Shown here: piece after piece, positions 36,611 through 45,346 of the stretch | Layout of the letters: each line of letters begins with the position of its first letter | How positions within the stretch are numbered: position 1 is the stretch's first letter | From: Candidatus Trichofilum aggregatum | GTDB taxonomy: Bacteria > Chloroflexota > Anaerolineae > Promineifilales > Promineifilaceae | Length of the DNA: 64,000 nucleotides | Assembly (NCBI GenBank): GCA_016716885.1 | Contig: JADJUV010000003.1 | Location: 62,001-126,000 of the forward strand | Direction of reading: 5' to 3' | Made by a program: the position numbers and the translations under genes | Notes under the pieces: generated by a model | What the model was told of the DNA's origin: nothing | The model's input: only the letters and a program-made list of their open reading frames with translations | Database searches by the model: none

Positions 36611-38317
36611 ATGAGCGGTGAACGCATCCTTGTGATTGACGACAGTAAGGAAGTCAATCGACATCTTTCTGAGCAACTACTCCCCACCTTTGGTTTCAAA
36701 ACCCTTTCCGCCATGGATGGGCGCAGCGGATTAGATATGATCCTGGCTGAAAAACCAGACCTGGTCATGCTTGATCTGAATATGCCCGAAATGACCGGCT
36801 TAGATGTCTTGCAAGCGCTGGCTCATGCATCCACCAACATCCCTGTTGTTTTGATGACAGGTTACGGTTCAGAAAAGAGTGCCATTGAAGGTTTTCGGCT
36901 AGGCATAAAAGATTATCTGGTTAAACCTTTCACCGTAGATGAAGTTATTCAAACGATTAACCGTGCCCTTTTAGAAACCCGCTTACGCCACGACAAAGAA
37001 ACGCTCACCGAACAACTAACACGTGCCAACAACGAACTCCGTCGCCAGTTAGAGGAAATGGATACGCTCTTTGGTGTGGGTAAAGCCGTTGCCTCTTCTC
37101 TCAGTGTGGAACAGATTATGGAGCGAGTATCAGAAGCCTCGCTTTCTCTCACCAATGCCGAAGAATGTACCATCTGGTTATTCTCTGAAGATAAAAACAG
37201 CCTCATCTCTTATGCTCGTTCCGGAGATACGGGTGAGTTAAACACACCTTTGCAGATTTCAGCGCAAGATTCGCCTTTAAGTGAGGTTTTACGAACGCGT
37301 AAACCGTTACGTCAATCGGCTTTTTCTGGGGCAGGCATCAAAATTAAAACCGGTTATATGGCGCGGGCGGTGATGTATACACCTATGATTGTGCGTGGTG
37401 TCACCGTGGGGGTTCTGAGTGTAAGCAATCGGCGCGCCCCTCGTTCATTTAGTGAACGAGATGAACAGTTGCTCTGGGCGGTAGCGGATTATGCCGCGAT
37501 TGCTCTGGAAAATGCCCGCACGTTTCAGGCTACGGATTTGGCGCTGGCTCATAATGTGGAAGAATTACAGACATTAATGAAAATTACCCGTACTCTGACA
37601 GCTTCGATTGATCTGGATGAAATTGTACGGCTGACCATTCAACAAGTGCATGATAGCTGGCGGATTGAGGCCTCTTCACTTTGGCTGATCGATCAGGAAC
37701 ATCAATCCTTGCGGCTGTTAGACAATGTGGGCACACCAACGGATATTTTGCGTTCGGTAGAGGTTCCTTTAGCCAAAGGGTTTGTGGGTTATACGGCCAC
37801 GACGGGTAAACCTATTTTTACCAATGATGTGACAACTCATCCCCTTCATTTTAGTCAGGTTGATCGGGCAACGGGATTTCTAACGCGCTCTTTATTGTGT
37901 GTGCCTTTGATATTTCGCAATGAAGTGATTGGTGTGCTTCAGTTGTTAAACAAATTGGACGGCAGTTTTTATGAGCAGGATGTAGAACGGGCACGCTCGA
38001 TTGCCACGGCTGTGGCTATTGCGGTGAGTAATGCTTTAACTTATCGTCACAGTGCTGCCCGACAGCATGCCCTGGAAGAGATGTTGGCAGAGAAACAGGC
38101 CCGGCTCGCGGCCGCGACGCAACCGCTTCCCACGGACATCCTGGCTATCAGACAAGGTCTAAGCAACCTCTTTGACAACAGCACCCTCACCTCTAAACAG
38201 CGCGTCGTTCTGCAAAACCTGCATCAACATCTCTACGAGATGAGCGAAAAACTGGATGTGCTTCTAAACGAAACCAACCCTCGCCCTATTCAACCCCCAT
38301 CGCCACTTGAGGAGTAA
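36611..38317 (+). CDS. Response regulator with two GAF domains and no output domain
   Basis: The protein has 568 residues. The receiver domain at 1-120 has the acidic pocket DD (10-11), phospho-acceptor D55 in LVMLDLNMPE, and the conserved Lys in YLVKPF. A coiled linker follows, then GAF domain 1 (about 150-305) and GAF domain 2 (about 325-490), and a coiled C-terminal tail. No kinase, GGDEF or DNA-binding domain is present, so it probably signals by protein interaction. The stop lies 3 bases before the next gene, so the two may share a transcript. Confidence 0.9.
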   Translation: MSGERILVIDDSKEVNRHLSEQLLPTFGFKTLSAMDGRSGLDMILAEKPDLVMLDLNMPEMTGLDVLQALAHASTNIPVVLMTGYGSEKSAIEGFRLGIKDYLVKPFTVDEVIQTINRALLETRLRHDKETLTEQLTRANNELRRQLEEMDTLFGVGKAVASSLSVEQIMERVSEASLSLTNAEECTIWLFSEDKNSLISYARSGDTGELNTPLQISAQDSPLSEVLRTRKPLRQSAFSGAGIKIKTGYMARAVMYTPMIVRGVTVGVLSVSNRRAPRSFSERDEQLLWAVADYAAIALENARTFQATDLALAHNVEELQTLMKITRTLTASIDLDEIVRLTIQQVHDSWRIEASSLWLIDQEHQSLRLLDNVGTPTDILRSVEVPLAKGFVGYTATTGKPIFTNDVTTHPLHFSQVDRATGFLTRSLLCVPLIFRNEVIGVLQLLNKLDGSFYEQDVERARSIATAVAIAVSNALTYRHSAARQHALEEMLAEKQARLAAATQPLPTDILAIRQGLSNLFDNSTLTSKQRVVLQNLHQHLYEMSEKLDVLLNETNPRPIQPPSPLEE

Positions 38318-38320
38318 TCC

Positions 38321-39853
38321 ATGCTGGCTAAAGTCATTAGTTGTGCCATTGTCAGCCTGGACGCCGACATAGTCGAAGTTGAAGTAGACATTATCCGTGG
38401 TTTTCCCACCTTTCAATTGGTAGGACTGCCTGATGCCGCTGTGCGTGAAAGCCGAGACCGGGTTCATTCTGCCATCAAAAATAGCGGCCTGACCTTCCCC
38501 ACCGACAAACGCATCACCATTAACCTGGCCCCAGCCGACCTGCGCAAAGAAGGGCCAGCTTATGATTTGCCTATCGCCGTGGGCATTTTGGCCGCCTCGC
38601 AACAAGTTTGGCCGGACAAACTAGCGGGGGCCATGTTCATTGGCGAACTTTCTCTGGACGGCACGACCCGCCATACCAAAGGCATTCTCTCCTGTGCAGC
38701 CTTAGCCAGAGCGCAGGGAATCAAACAGGTGTTTGTACCCCTGGTTAACGCCGATGAAGCCGCCCTGATACCGGAGTTGTCTGTTTTTCCGGTGAAGGAT
38801 TTGAGCCAACTGGTGGGGCACCTAACCGGGCTGAAGCCCATTCCACCCCATAGTATTGTTCTGGATGATGTGTTTAATCAGGATGTGGATTATGTGACAG
38901 ACTTTGCTGACATTATGGGGCAGGAACATGTGAAGCGGGCGATGGAGGTCGCGGCCGCGGGCGGCCATAACGTCCTTATGTCTGGCCCTCCCGGAACCGG
39001 CAAAACCCTCATCGCCAAATCCGTGCCCAGCATCCTACCCCGCCTCAGCATTAACGAAGCCCTGGAAGTTAGCAAAATCTACAGCATCGCCGGTCTGCTA
39101 CCGGCTGATACACCCCTGCTCCGCCAACGCCCCTTCCGCTCACCCCATCACACCATAAGTTATGCCGGTTTAGTTGGTGGGGGAGCCTGGCCCCGGCCCG
39201 GCGAAATATCTCTCGCTCATCGGGGCGTCCTTTTTCTGGATGAACTGCCAGAGTTCGGCCAAAATCTCATTGAGGTGTTACGCCAACCGCTTGAGGGAAT
39301 GCCCCGTGAGGTTTCTATTTCGCGGGCCAATGGCACCGTCACCTATCCGGCCAATTTTATGCTGGTAGCCGCACAGAACCCCTGCCCTTGTGGCTACTTC
39401 GGCGATCCGGCCCATGCTTGTTCTTGCAGTAACTCGATGATCACTCGCTACCAAAAGCGCATTTCTGGCCCCTTGTTAGACCGGGTTGATATTTCGGTTG
39501 ACGTACCACGGGTGGATTTTGACAAATTGACCGCTTCACGCCGCAGTGAATCTTCCCAGGCTATCCGCGATAGGGTGGAGGCGGCCCGCAAACGACAACG
39601 GGATCGGCTTCAGGCTACCAACCTGCTCAGTAATGCGGAGATGGGGCCGAGCGAAGTCCATATTTTTTGCGAGATAGATGAGACAGGCCGTCGGCTGATG
39701 AAAAGTGCCATGGCCCAGATGAATTTGAGTGCTCGTGCGTTTCACCGTACCCTTAAAGTTTCCCGCACCATTGCTGACCTGGCGGGAGCCGAGACCATCC
39801 AAACCGTTCACCTGGCCGAAGCCCTCCAATACCGGCCCCGCTCCACCACCTGA
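38321..39853 (+). CDS. comM: ComM/YifB-family Mg-chelatase-like AAA ATPase
   Basis: This 510-residue protein has an N-terminal Lon-protease-like fold domain (IIRGFPTFQLVGLPDAAVRE), a central AAA+ module with Walker A GPPGTGKT near residue 222 and Walker B LFLDELPEF, a Cys-containing NPCPCGYFGDP region, and the C-terminal Mg-chelatase domain (SARAFHRTLKVSRTIADLAG). Family members such as ComM promote branch migration during natural transformation. The length is typical. Confidence 0.93.
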   Translation: MLAKVISCAIVSLDADIVEVEVDIIRGFPTFQLVGLPDAAVRESRDRVHSAIKNSGLTFPTDKRITINLAPADLRKEGPAYDLPIAVGILAASQQVWPDKLAGAMFIGELSLDGTTRHTKGILSCAALARAQGIKQVFVPLVNADEAALIPELSVFPVKDLSQLVGHLTGLKPIPPHSIVLDDVFNQDVDYVTDFADIMGQEHVKRAMEVAAAGGHNVLMSGPPGTGKTLIAKSVPSILPRLSINEALEVSKIYSIAGLLPADTPLLRQRPFRSPHHTISYAGLVGGGAWPRPGEISLAHRGVLFLDELPEFGQNLIEVLRQPLEGMPREVSISRANGTVTYPANFMLVAAQNPCPCGYFGDPAHACSCSNSMITRYQKRISGPLLDRVDISVDVPRVDFDKLTASRRSESSQAIRDRVEAARKRQRDRLQATNLLSNAEMGPSEVHIFCEIDETGRRLMKSAMAQMNLSARAFHRTLKVSRTIADLAGAETIQTVHLAEALQYRPRSTT

Positions 39854-39918
39854 AACCCGAAACTCGAAACTTGAAACTCGAAACCTGAAACCTGAAACTT
39901 GAAACCTGAAACTTGAGA
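39853..39918. repeat. Family C intergenic repeat
   Basis: Iterated GAAACTCGAAACTTGAAAC and GAAACCTGAAAC words run from the comM stop to just before the next start. Confidence 0.8.
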
Positions 39919-39927
39919 TTCCCTCCC

Positions 39928-40431
39928 ATGCCACCATCGCGGCCGCACCACTATTTGTTCGCCCACCGTTTATTACCGGCGCTGTTTTACCAGGACGCGC
40001 CCGGCTTTGTGGCCCGCCTGCAAAAAGAGGGGTTACGTTTTTTAGAGCATTGTTGGCAACGCACCGGCGAAAAGGTTGAGCCAGGGCTGAGTCTGGTGGC
40101 AGATGGGTTGGGGTATACCTTGCGGGAATTACCCCAAGGCTGGGTGGTCGTCGTTATCACCTTGCCACCCCCCCAAAGGATCGCCGAAGCTTATTTTGTG
40201 GCTCTGCTATACCAGCCCGCGGCCGCGACTTCCACCACCCGCGTCTTCACCCTGGAACAGGGTCTCTCCTCTCCACTAGCTACCGATTCCACCCCCACTA
40301 CGATTCTCTGTGAATGGGCCAATGATTCCACCCACTACAACATGGGGCCAACCCAGGCTACCGATGTTGAAACCTTTTTGGCTTCCCTTACCCCGTTTTT
40401 AGGTTTAGAACCTGAGGCGCAATTACTATAG
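39928..40431 (+). CDS. Hypothetical protein
   Basis: The protein has 167 residues and I recognise no family. It is a soluble sequence with a hydrophobic strand region RELPQGWVVVVITLPPP and later VETFLASLTPFLGL. The ATG at 39928 is preferred; the frame is open from a TTG at 39913, but that lies in the family C repeat. Two GCGGCCGC copies (39939, 40219) supply SRP and AAA codons. It is convergent with the kinase gene. Confidence 0.6.
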   Translation: MPPSRPHHYLFAHRLLPALFYQDAPGFVARLQKEGLRFLEHCWQRTGEKVEPGLSLVADGLGYTLRELPQGWVVVVITLPPPQRIAEAYFVALLYQPAAATSTTRVFTLEQGLSSPLATDSTPTTILCEWANDSTHYNMGPTQATDVETFLASLTPFLGLEPEAQLL

Positions 40432-40437
40432 CCTTCA

Positions 40438-40473
40438 GGTTTGTAGTGATCGCTAAAGCGGTCACTACAAACC
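40438..40473. terminator. Palindrome between convergent genes, copy 2 of the 36067 repeat
   Basis: Arms GGTTTGTAGTGATCGCT (40438-40454) and AGCGGTCACTACAAACC (40457-40473) pair with one mismatch and a 2-base centre. It lies between convergent stop codons, so it may end transcription from both sides. Confidence 0.6.
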
Positions 40474-40491
40474 AAAACAGATGAATGATGG

Positions 40492-41831
40492 CTAGGGTGG
40501 AGCGGGCAGTGGTTCTGAGGGGTTGCAGGCAAATCCAGAGGGCATTTGCCCGCAAGAACCACTAATTGTATGACCTTGTGGCGAGACAAATACACAGGCA
40601 TCCCCCGGATTACGATCTTCACAAATAGCAAAGGCTTCGGCCGGTGGCCCACCACCAGGCGGCGTTGCCACAGCCCCGCCGGGCGTCACACCCGGCTGAA
40701 CGGTATTGTTATCCTCAGGCTGGTTGATGGCCCAAACGATGGTCACAGCCACCATGACAACGACCAGCAGAGCCAGTACGGCGATGCCCCAGGTGAGCAG
40801 GGTCTCGGTTTGGTTTCGGGAAACCGCAGGCGGTGGCGATGGGGGTGAATAGGTTTGCGGCCGCGCCCTGGTAGGTGGTTCTTCTATCGCCAAAACCGGG
40901 TCCGATTGCGGCCGCAGGCGTTTTCGTAGCCCTGAAAGCGTTATCTCATCTTCCCCTTCCCCACTTTGTAACCCCCAATCAGAAATGGGCTTCTCCTGCA
41001 CCCCGGCTGAGTCAATCGCCGACTGCAACAAGGTTATCATCTCACGCACCGAAGCAAACCGCTCTTCTGGTTTTTTGGCACACGCCTGCAAAATAACCGT
41101 TTCCACACCCGGTGGCAAATCCGGGTTTAGCTGCCGGGGTGGCACCATCGGTTCCTGAATCGTTTTGATGATCACCGCCGTGGGCGTAGGCGCATGAAAA
41201 GGCGTTTGTCCTGTGGTCAGTTCATACAAAATTACCCCTAACGAGTAAATATCTGACCGGTGATCGACAACCTGACCCAACCCCTGTTCGGGTGACATAT
41301 AATCGGCCGTGCCCAGAATCAGGCCACTGCTCGTCAACTTGCTGGCTCGTTCATCATCCACCTTAGCCAGACCAAAGTCGCTCAACAAACAATTACCCGC
41401 TTATCTACCAAAACATTGCTCGGTTTCAGGTCGCGGTGAACAACGCCCTGAGCATGAGCGTAATCCAGGGCATCACCTACCTGGGCAAAAATGCGGGCAA
41501 TGGCCGATAGGGGCAGCCGCCGTTTAGCCATCAATTGCTCCAATGTGCCGCCATCAATATAAGGCATCACCAGGTAAAAATATTCGCCTTCAATGCCATA
41601 ATCATAAATGGGCAAAATGTGCGGATGCTGTAACCGGGCTAAAACTTTGGCTTCACGGCGGAAGCGCTCCACAAATTGGTGCTCCAATGCATATTGGCGC
41701 GGCAAAACCTTGACCGCGACATAGCGCTCCAGGTGGGATTGATGGGCCTTGTAAACGGCAGCCATGCCACCTTCGGCAATGGCTGAATCAATCTGATACT
41801 CTTTGAATTGTTTACCGCTTAGATTTTCCAT
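40492..41831 (-). CDS. PknB-like Ser/Thr protein kinase (frameshifted in this sequence)
   Basis: This membrane-anchored kinase has about 447 residues after repair. The N-terminal lobe has IAEGGMAAVYKA and the ATP-binding Lys in YVAVKVL. The catalytic loop is VVHRDLKPSNVLVD, after which the frame breaks at 41396-41398. Adding one G restores DKRGNCLLSDFGLAKV with the DFG motif. C-terminal to the kinase come a linker, one membrane helix (about 25 residues around AVLALLVVVMVAV) and a short outer tail with four Cys. The ATG at 41831 begins MENLSGKQFKEYQ. Confidence 0.9.
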
Positions 41832-42126
41832 AACACCACCAGGGTTTATACAATTCAACCAGATGTAGATAGGGTGAGGACAATACGCCACGCTATGATA
41901 ACATTTTATGCCGCTATTGATAATGCAGTTAAGTCACCAAGAACCGAACTCAGCGGAACTCTGGGAACTCACTCAATCCTCAGCACTATTTTCGTAGGCT
42001 TCCGCATGAGCGGGCACACCAAGAGGGACGAAAGTTTTAACCACAGATTTCACCGATTTGCACAGATTTTTCTTTTCTCTGCGTTCTCTGCGTCTCTGCG
42101 GTTCGTTATTTTCGTAGGAGTAAAAA
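41832..42126. repeat. Spacer with C2 words and a family E leader
   Basis: The gap between the divergent kinase and regulator genes holds a GAACTCTGGGAACTC word (41953-41967). It also holds a full family E leader (42040-42126): CCACAGATTTCACCGATTTG, CACAGATTTTTCTTTTCTC, GCGTCTCTGCGG, and a GTAGGAGTAAAA ribosome-binding site just before the ATG. Confidence 0.7.
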
Positions 42127-42459
42127 ATGACACCCCAATTTAACCTCTGGTTGGAAGTAGATGAGCAGGTTGTCATGTCTATCTGGCGGGCCAGGTTATT
42201 ACAGGCCATAGGTGAGACAGGTTCAATTAACGCGGCCGCGGCCCATCTCAACATCCATTACCGTACCGCCTGGCAGAAAATTCACGAAATGGAAACCCGC
42301 CTGGGTCAAAAACTCGTGGAAACCCAAACCGGCGGTAAACAAGGGGGTGGTGCCCATCTCACACCCGCCGCTCTAGATTACCTCCATAAATTCACGCGCT
42401 TCAGCGACCAAGTCGAAACCTACATTCAGGAACAATATCAGGTCATCTTTGGGTCGTGA
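42127..42459 (+). CDS. ModE-like winged-helix regulator without an oxyanion-binding domain
   Basis: This 110-residue protein consists only of the ModE N-terminal DNA-binding domain: LLQAIGETGSINAAAAHLNI, then YRTAWQKIHEMETRLGQKLV, a Gly-rich wing (GGKQGGGAHLTPAA) and a C-terminal helix. Full ModE also has molbindin domains, which are absent here. It lies about 200 bases upstream of a tungstate-type transporter, and an operator-like palindrome lies between, so it probably controls that transporter. One GCGGCCGC copy lies in the helix-turn-helix (Ala run). Confidence 0.87.
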   Translation: MTPQFNLWLEVDEQVVMSIWRARLLQAIGETGSINAAAAHLNIHYRTAWQKIHEMETRLGQKLVETQTGGKQGGGAHLTPAALDYLHKFTRFSDQVETYIQEQYQVIFGS

Positions 42460-42557
42460 TGCGTGGTGCGTAGTGTGTTTTGGGAAACTGGGAGACTGAG
42501 AGATTAAGAGACTGAGAGACTACTCACTACTCACTGCTTACTGGTCACTTTCCACTA
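42459..42557. repeat. Composite of families B, A and D
   Basis: Within about 100 bases three families follow each other: GATGCGTGGTGCGTAGTG (B), GAGACTGAGAGATTAAGAG (A), and CTACTCACTACTCACTGC passing into TTACTGGTCACTTTCCACT (D). Confidence 0.7.
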
Positions 42558-42609
42558 TCCCCTGCTCCCGCTTTTGCCGCCTTTTTTCTTCCTCGCTATA
42601 CTTCGATCT

Positions 42610-42632
42610 CGTTATGATGGTTTATCATAGCG
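42610..42632 (+). promoter_or_regulatory. ModE-type operator upstream of tupA
   Basis: CGTTATGAT (42610-42618) and ATCATAGCG (42624-42632) are inverted with one mismatch. The outer CGnTAT...ATAnCG layout is like ModE operator half sites. It lies 29 bases before the transporter start and downstream of the ModE-like gene. Confidence 0.55.
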
Positions 42633-42660
42633 CTTCTTGATTAAAGTCGAAGGAGGAAAT

Positions 42661-43500
42661 ATGCGTACCTTACGTTGGTTCGTTTTAGCCGTTTTGGTGA
42701 TTACACTGGTCGCTTGTGGGGCGAGAGAGCCAGAAGTGCTCCGTCTGGCAACCACCACCAGCACCGCCGATTCCGGTTTGCTAGAGGCGATTCTGCCCGC
42801 GTTTGAAGAGGAATACAACGCTCGTGTAGATGTGGTGGCGGTGGGCACGGGGCAAGCCATTAGTCTGGGTGAAGCTGGTGATGCGGATGTTATTTTGGTT
42901 CATGCGCGGCCGCGTGAAGATGCGTTTGTGACGGATGGTCATGGCCTATACCGGGCCGATGTCATGTACAACGATTTCATTCTGGTGGGGCCAGCGGCGG
43001 ATCCGGCGGGTGTGGCTGGGATGGGTTCGGTGACGGAAGCGATGGCGCAGATCGCGGCCGCATCTGCTCCCTTTGCCTCCCGTGGTGATGACAGCGGAAC
43101 CCACACCAAAGAGCTAGCCTTATGGGCCAAAACCACCGTTACCCCCACCCCGGACAATGGCTGGTACAATTCTCTCGGGCAGGGTATGGGCGACACCCTT
43201 ACCTTTGCCAATGAAGCCGGGGCTTACACCCTCACCGACCGGGCGACCTTCCTGGCGCAACAGGCCAACCTGACCAATTTAGCCATTATGGTGGGTGGTG
43301 ACTCCATCGCCGAGAACAGTGATCCTGATTTGCTGAATCCTTATGGTGTCATCCCTGTCAACCCGGATAAAGGTGACATCAATGAGGATTTGGCCGAAGA
43401 TTTTGCCACCTGGCTTACCTCAGAAGAAACCCAAACCGCCATCGGTGAATTTGGGGTTGAACAGTATGGACAACCCTTGTTCTACCCTGACGCGGAATAA
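42661..43500 (+). CDS. tupA: Tungstate/molybdate-type ABC transporter substrate-binding lipoprotein
   Basis: This 279-residue exported lipoprotein has the lipobox VITLVAC. The oxyanion-binding signature ATTTSTADSGLL comes near residue 30, and SRGDDSGTHTKELALW near residue 145. The pattern matches TupA-type tungstate-binding proteins, which are selective for tungstate over molybdate; selectivity here is not proven. The ATG at 42661 has an AGGAGG site. Permease and ATPase genes follow. Confidence 0.9.
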   Translation: MRTLRWFVLAVLVITLVACGAREPEVLRLATTTSTADSGLLEAILPAFEEEYNARVDVVAVGTGQAISLGEAGDADVILVHARPREDAFVTDGHGLYRADVMYNDFILVGPAADPAGVAGMGSVTEAMAQIAAASAPFASRGDDSGTHTKELALWAKTTVTPTPDNGWYNSLGQGMGDTLTFANEAGAYTLTDRATFLAQQANLTNLAIMVGGDSIAENSDPDLLNPYGVIPVNPDKGDINEDLAEDFATWLTSEETQTAIGEFGVEQYGQPLFYPDAE

Positions 43501-43506
43501 TCAATA

Positions 43507-43626
43507 AGTGCCAGGCAAGGGGCATAACTGACCCTGGACAAGCTAGAACCAAAGAGGTTTGTCCGCAGATTAACGCCGATTTTCGCTGATTAAAAAATCG
43601 GCGTTAATCCCTAAAATCTGCGGATA
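43507..43626. repeat. Spacer with a GGCAAGGGG word and family E hairpin
   Basis: AGTGCCAGGCAAGGGGC (43507-43523) recurs in the inverted repeat at 45209-45271. A family E inverted repeat then follows (CCGCAGATTAACGCCGATT with its complement, 43563-43622). The hairpin lies within the transporter operon, between tupA and tupB. Confidence 0.65.
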
Positions 43627-43671
43627 ATTTTCTTGCTCACCATACAAGAAATGGACTCGTCAGGTACTAAC

Positions 43672-44370
43672 ATGGACACTCTTCTACGCGCTACCACCGA
43701 AGCCATCCGCCTGCTCACCGAGTTTGACCCGGCGCTGTTGGCGATCCTGGGGCTGACGCTGCAGGTGACGGGTGGGGCGTTGTTCTTGGCGGTGGTGCTG
43801 GGTGTGCCGGTGGGCGCGTGGTTGGGACTTCGCGGCCGCGTGCCCCTGGCCGGTTGTCTGTTGCCCCTCATCTATACCGGCATGGGGCTACCCCCCGTCG
43901 TGGTAGGTTTGTTCGTCTACCTGCTCCTCTCCAATCAGGGTGTCTTGGGTGATTTGCGCTGGCTTTTCAGCACCAAAGCTATGATTGTCGCCCAGACCAT
44001 CATCGCCCTACCCCTGGTTATTGGGCTGACCATGACCGCCGTCCAGGCGGTTGACCCGGCGGTGCGTTTGCAGGTGCAATCATTGGGCGCTACCCGCTGG
44101 CAATTGGCCTGGACCATCCTGGGCGAGGCCCGCCAAGGGATGTTGGCCGCCATCGTGGCCGCATTTGGCAGCATCATCTCTGAGGTGGGGGCAGTTATGC
44201 TCGTGGGGGGTAACATCGAAGGGCAAACCCGTGTGCTCACCACCGCCATCGTCCTGGAAACCCGCAAAGGCAATTTTGCCCTGGCCCTGGCCCTGGGCAT
44301 CATCTTGCTCACCCTGGCTTTTCTGACTAACTGGCTGTTGTATCGCTGGCAGGGGAAGAGGCAGTTTTGA
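43672..44370 (+). CDS. tupB: Tungstate/molybdate-type ABC transporter permease
   Basis: This permease of about 232 residues has five hydrophobic segments and the cytoplasmic ATPase-contact loop QSLGATRWQLAWTILGEARQ (EAA-like motif) near residue 130. The ATG at 43672 gives the N-terminus expected for TupB (MDTLLRATTEAIRLLTE); an ATG at 43651 is also possible. Neither has a strong ribosome-binding site. Confidence 0.88.
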   Translation: MDTLLRATTEAIRLLTEFDPALLAILGLTLQVTGGALFLAVVLGVPVGAWLGLRGRVPLAGCLLPLIYTGMGLPPVVVGLFVYLLLSNQGVLGDLRWLFSTKAMIVAQTIIALPLVIGLTMTAVQAVDPAVRLQVQSLGATRWQLAWTILGEARQGMLAAIVAAFGSIISEVGAVMLVGGNIEGQTRVLTTAIVLETRKGNFALALALGIILLTLAFLTNWLLYRWQGKRQF

Positions 44371-44476
44371 GTTCCGAGTTTCAAGTTTCAAGTTTCAGGT
44401 TTCGACCCAGTAACCCCAATCTTATGCCCGACGCAATACGCATCACGCAATACGCACCACACACCACGCACCACGT
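44369..44476. repeat. Family C then family B repeat, tupB-tupC junction
   Basis: GAGTTTCAAGTTTCAAG words are followed by ACGCAATACGCACCACAC words. They run to within about 7 bases of the probable tupC N-terminus. Confidence 0.7.
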
Positions 44477-44482
44477 CCTCCC

Positions 44483-45196
44483 ATCTACCACCTCCGCCAC
44501 ATCCAACACAGCTATGGCTCGCGGCGGGTGTTGGATGTGGCGGCGTTGGCGATTGAGCAGGGGGAGATTTTTGGCCTGGTGGGGCCGAGCGGGGCGGGCA
44601 AAAGTACGTTGTTGCGCCTGCTAAATTTCCTGGAACTGCCCGGTGCCGGCACACTCACCTTTGCCGGGCAACCGGTGACGGCTTCATTGCCGTTGACAGA
44701 AAAGCGGCGGGTCGTGGCTGTTTTTCAGAAGCCGGGCCTACTCAACCGAACTGTGTCGGCCAATATCGCTTATGGGCTGAAGCTCCGCGGCCGCGCCATG
44801 CCCCCTTCCCTTCTCCATGCCTGGTTAGAACGGCTGGGTCTCTCCCCTTTGGCCCACCAATCCGCCCACAAACTCTCCGCCGGGGAAGCTCAACGAGTGG
44901 CCCTGGCCCGCGCCCTGGTGCTGGAACCGGATGTGCTGCTGCTGGATGAACCCACGGCCAATCTAGACCCGTACAATGTGGGACTCATGGAGACGATTGT
45001 GCGCGAGGAACAAGAACGAACGGGTATGACAGTGGTATTGGTCACCCACAACGTCTTCCAGGCCCGGCGGCTGGCCCACCGGGTTGGTTTGATGCTGGAA
45101 GGGCGCATGGTAGAGGTGGCGGAGAAGGAAGATTTTTTCACGCGGCCGCAAACCAGTGTCGCGGCCGCGTTCGTGCGGGGTGAATTGGTGTATTGA
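44483..45196 (+). CDS. tupC: Tungstate/molybdate-type ABC transporter ATPase
   Basis: This ABC ATPase has about 237 residues. Motifs are Walker A GPSGAGKST, signature LSAGEAQRVALARAL, Walker B LLLDEPTANLD and the H-loop VTHN. The usual first strand is present upstream of the first standard start as IYHLRHIQHSYGSRRVLDV. The only obvious start codon in frame is the GTG at 44528, which would remove that strand. The first base given here (an ATC at 44483) marks the homology, not a proven start. The 5' end touches a family B repeat. Confidence 0.85.
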   Translation: MYHLRHIQHSYGSRRVLDVAALAIEQGEIFGLVGPSGAGKSTLLRLLNFLELPGAGTLTFAGQPVTASLPLTEKRRVVAVFQKPGLLNRTVSANIAYGLKLRGRAMPPSLLHAWLERLGLSPLAHQSAHKLSAGEAQRVALARALVLEPDVLLLDEPTANLDPYNVGLMETIVREEQERTGMTVVLVTHNVFQARRLAHRVGLMLEGRMVEVAEKEDFFTRPQTSVAAAFVRGELVY

Positions 45197-45208
45197 CAAC
45201 CTCTGCTT

Positions 45209-45271
45209 AGTGCCTGGCAAGGGGTAGAAAAGCCTGGGTAAGTGGAAGTTCTGTACCCCTTGCCAGGCACT
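45209..45271. terminator. 18-bp inverted repeat after tupC
   Basis: AGTGCCTGGCAAGGGGTA (45209-45226) and its exact complement (45254-45271) flank a 27-base loop, just past the tupC stop. A third copy of the word lies at 43507. It could be a transcription end or an RNA-protecting hairpin; no T run follows. Confidence 0.5.
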
Positions 45272-45346
45272 GATTCCACGGGGTTTGGGAATAATTAATT
45301 GGTAATTGGTGAATTGGTGAATGATTAACGGGGAACGATCCCCCTT

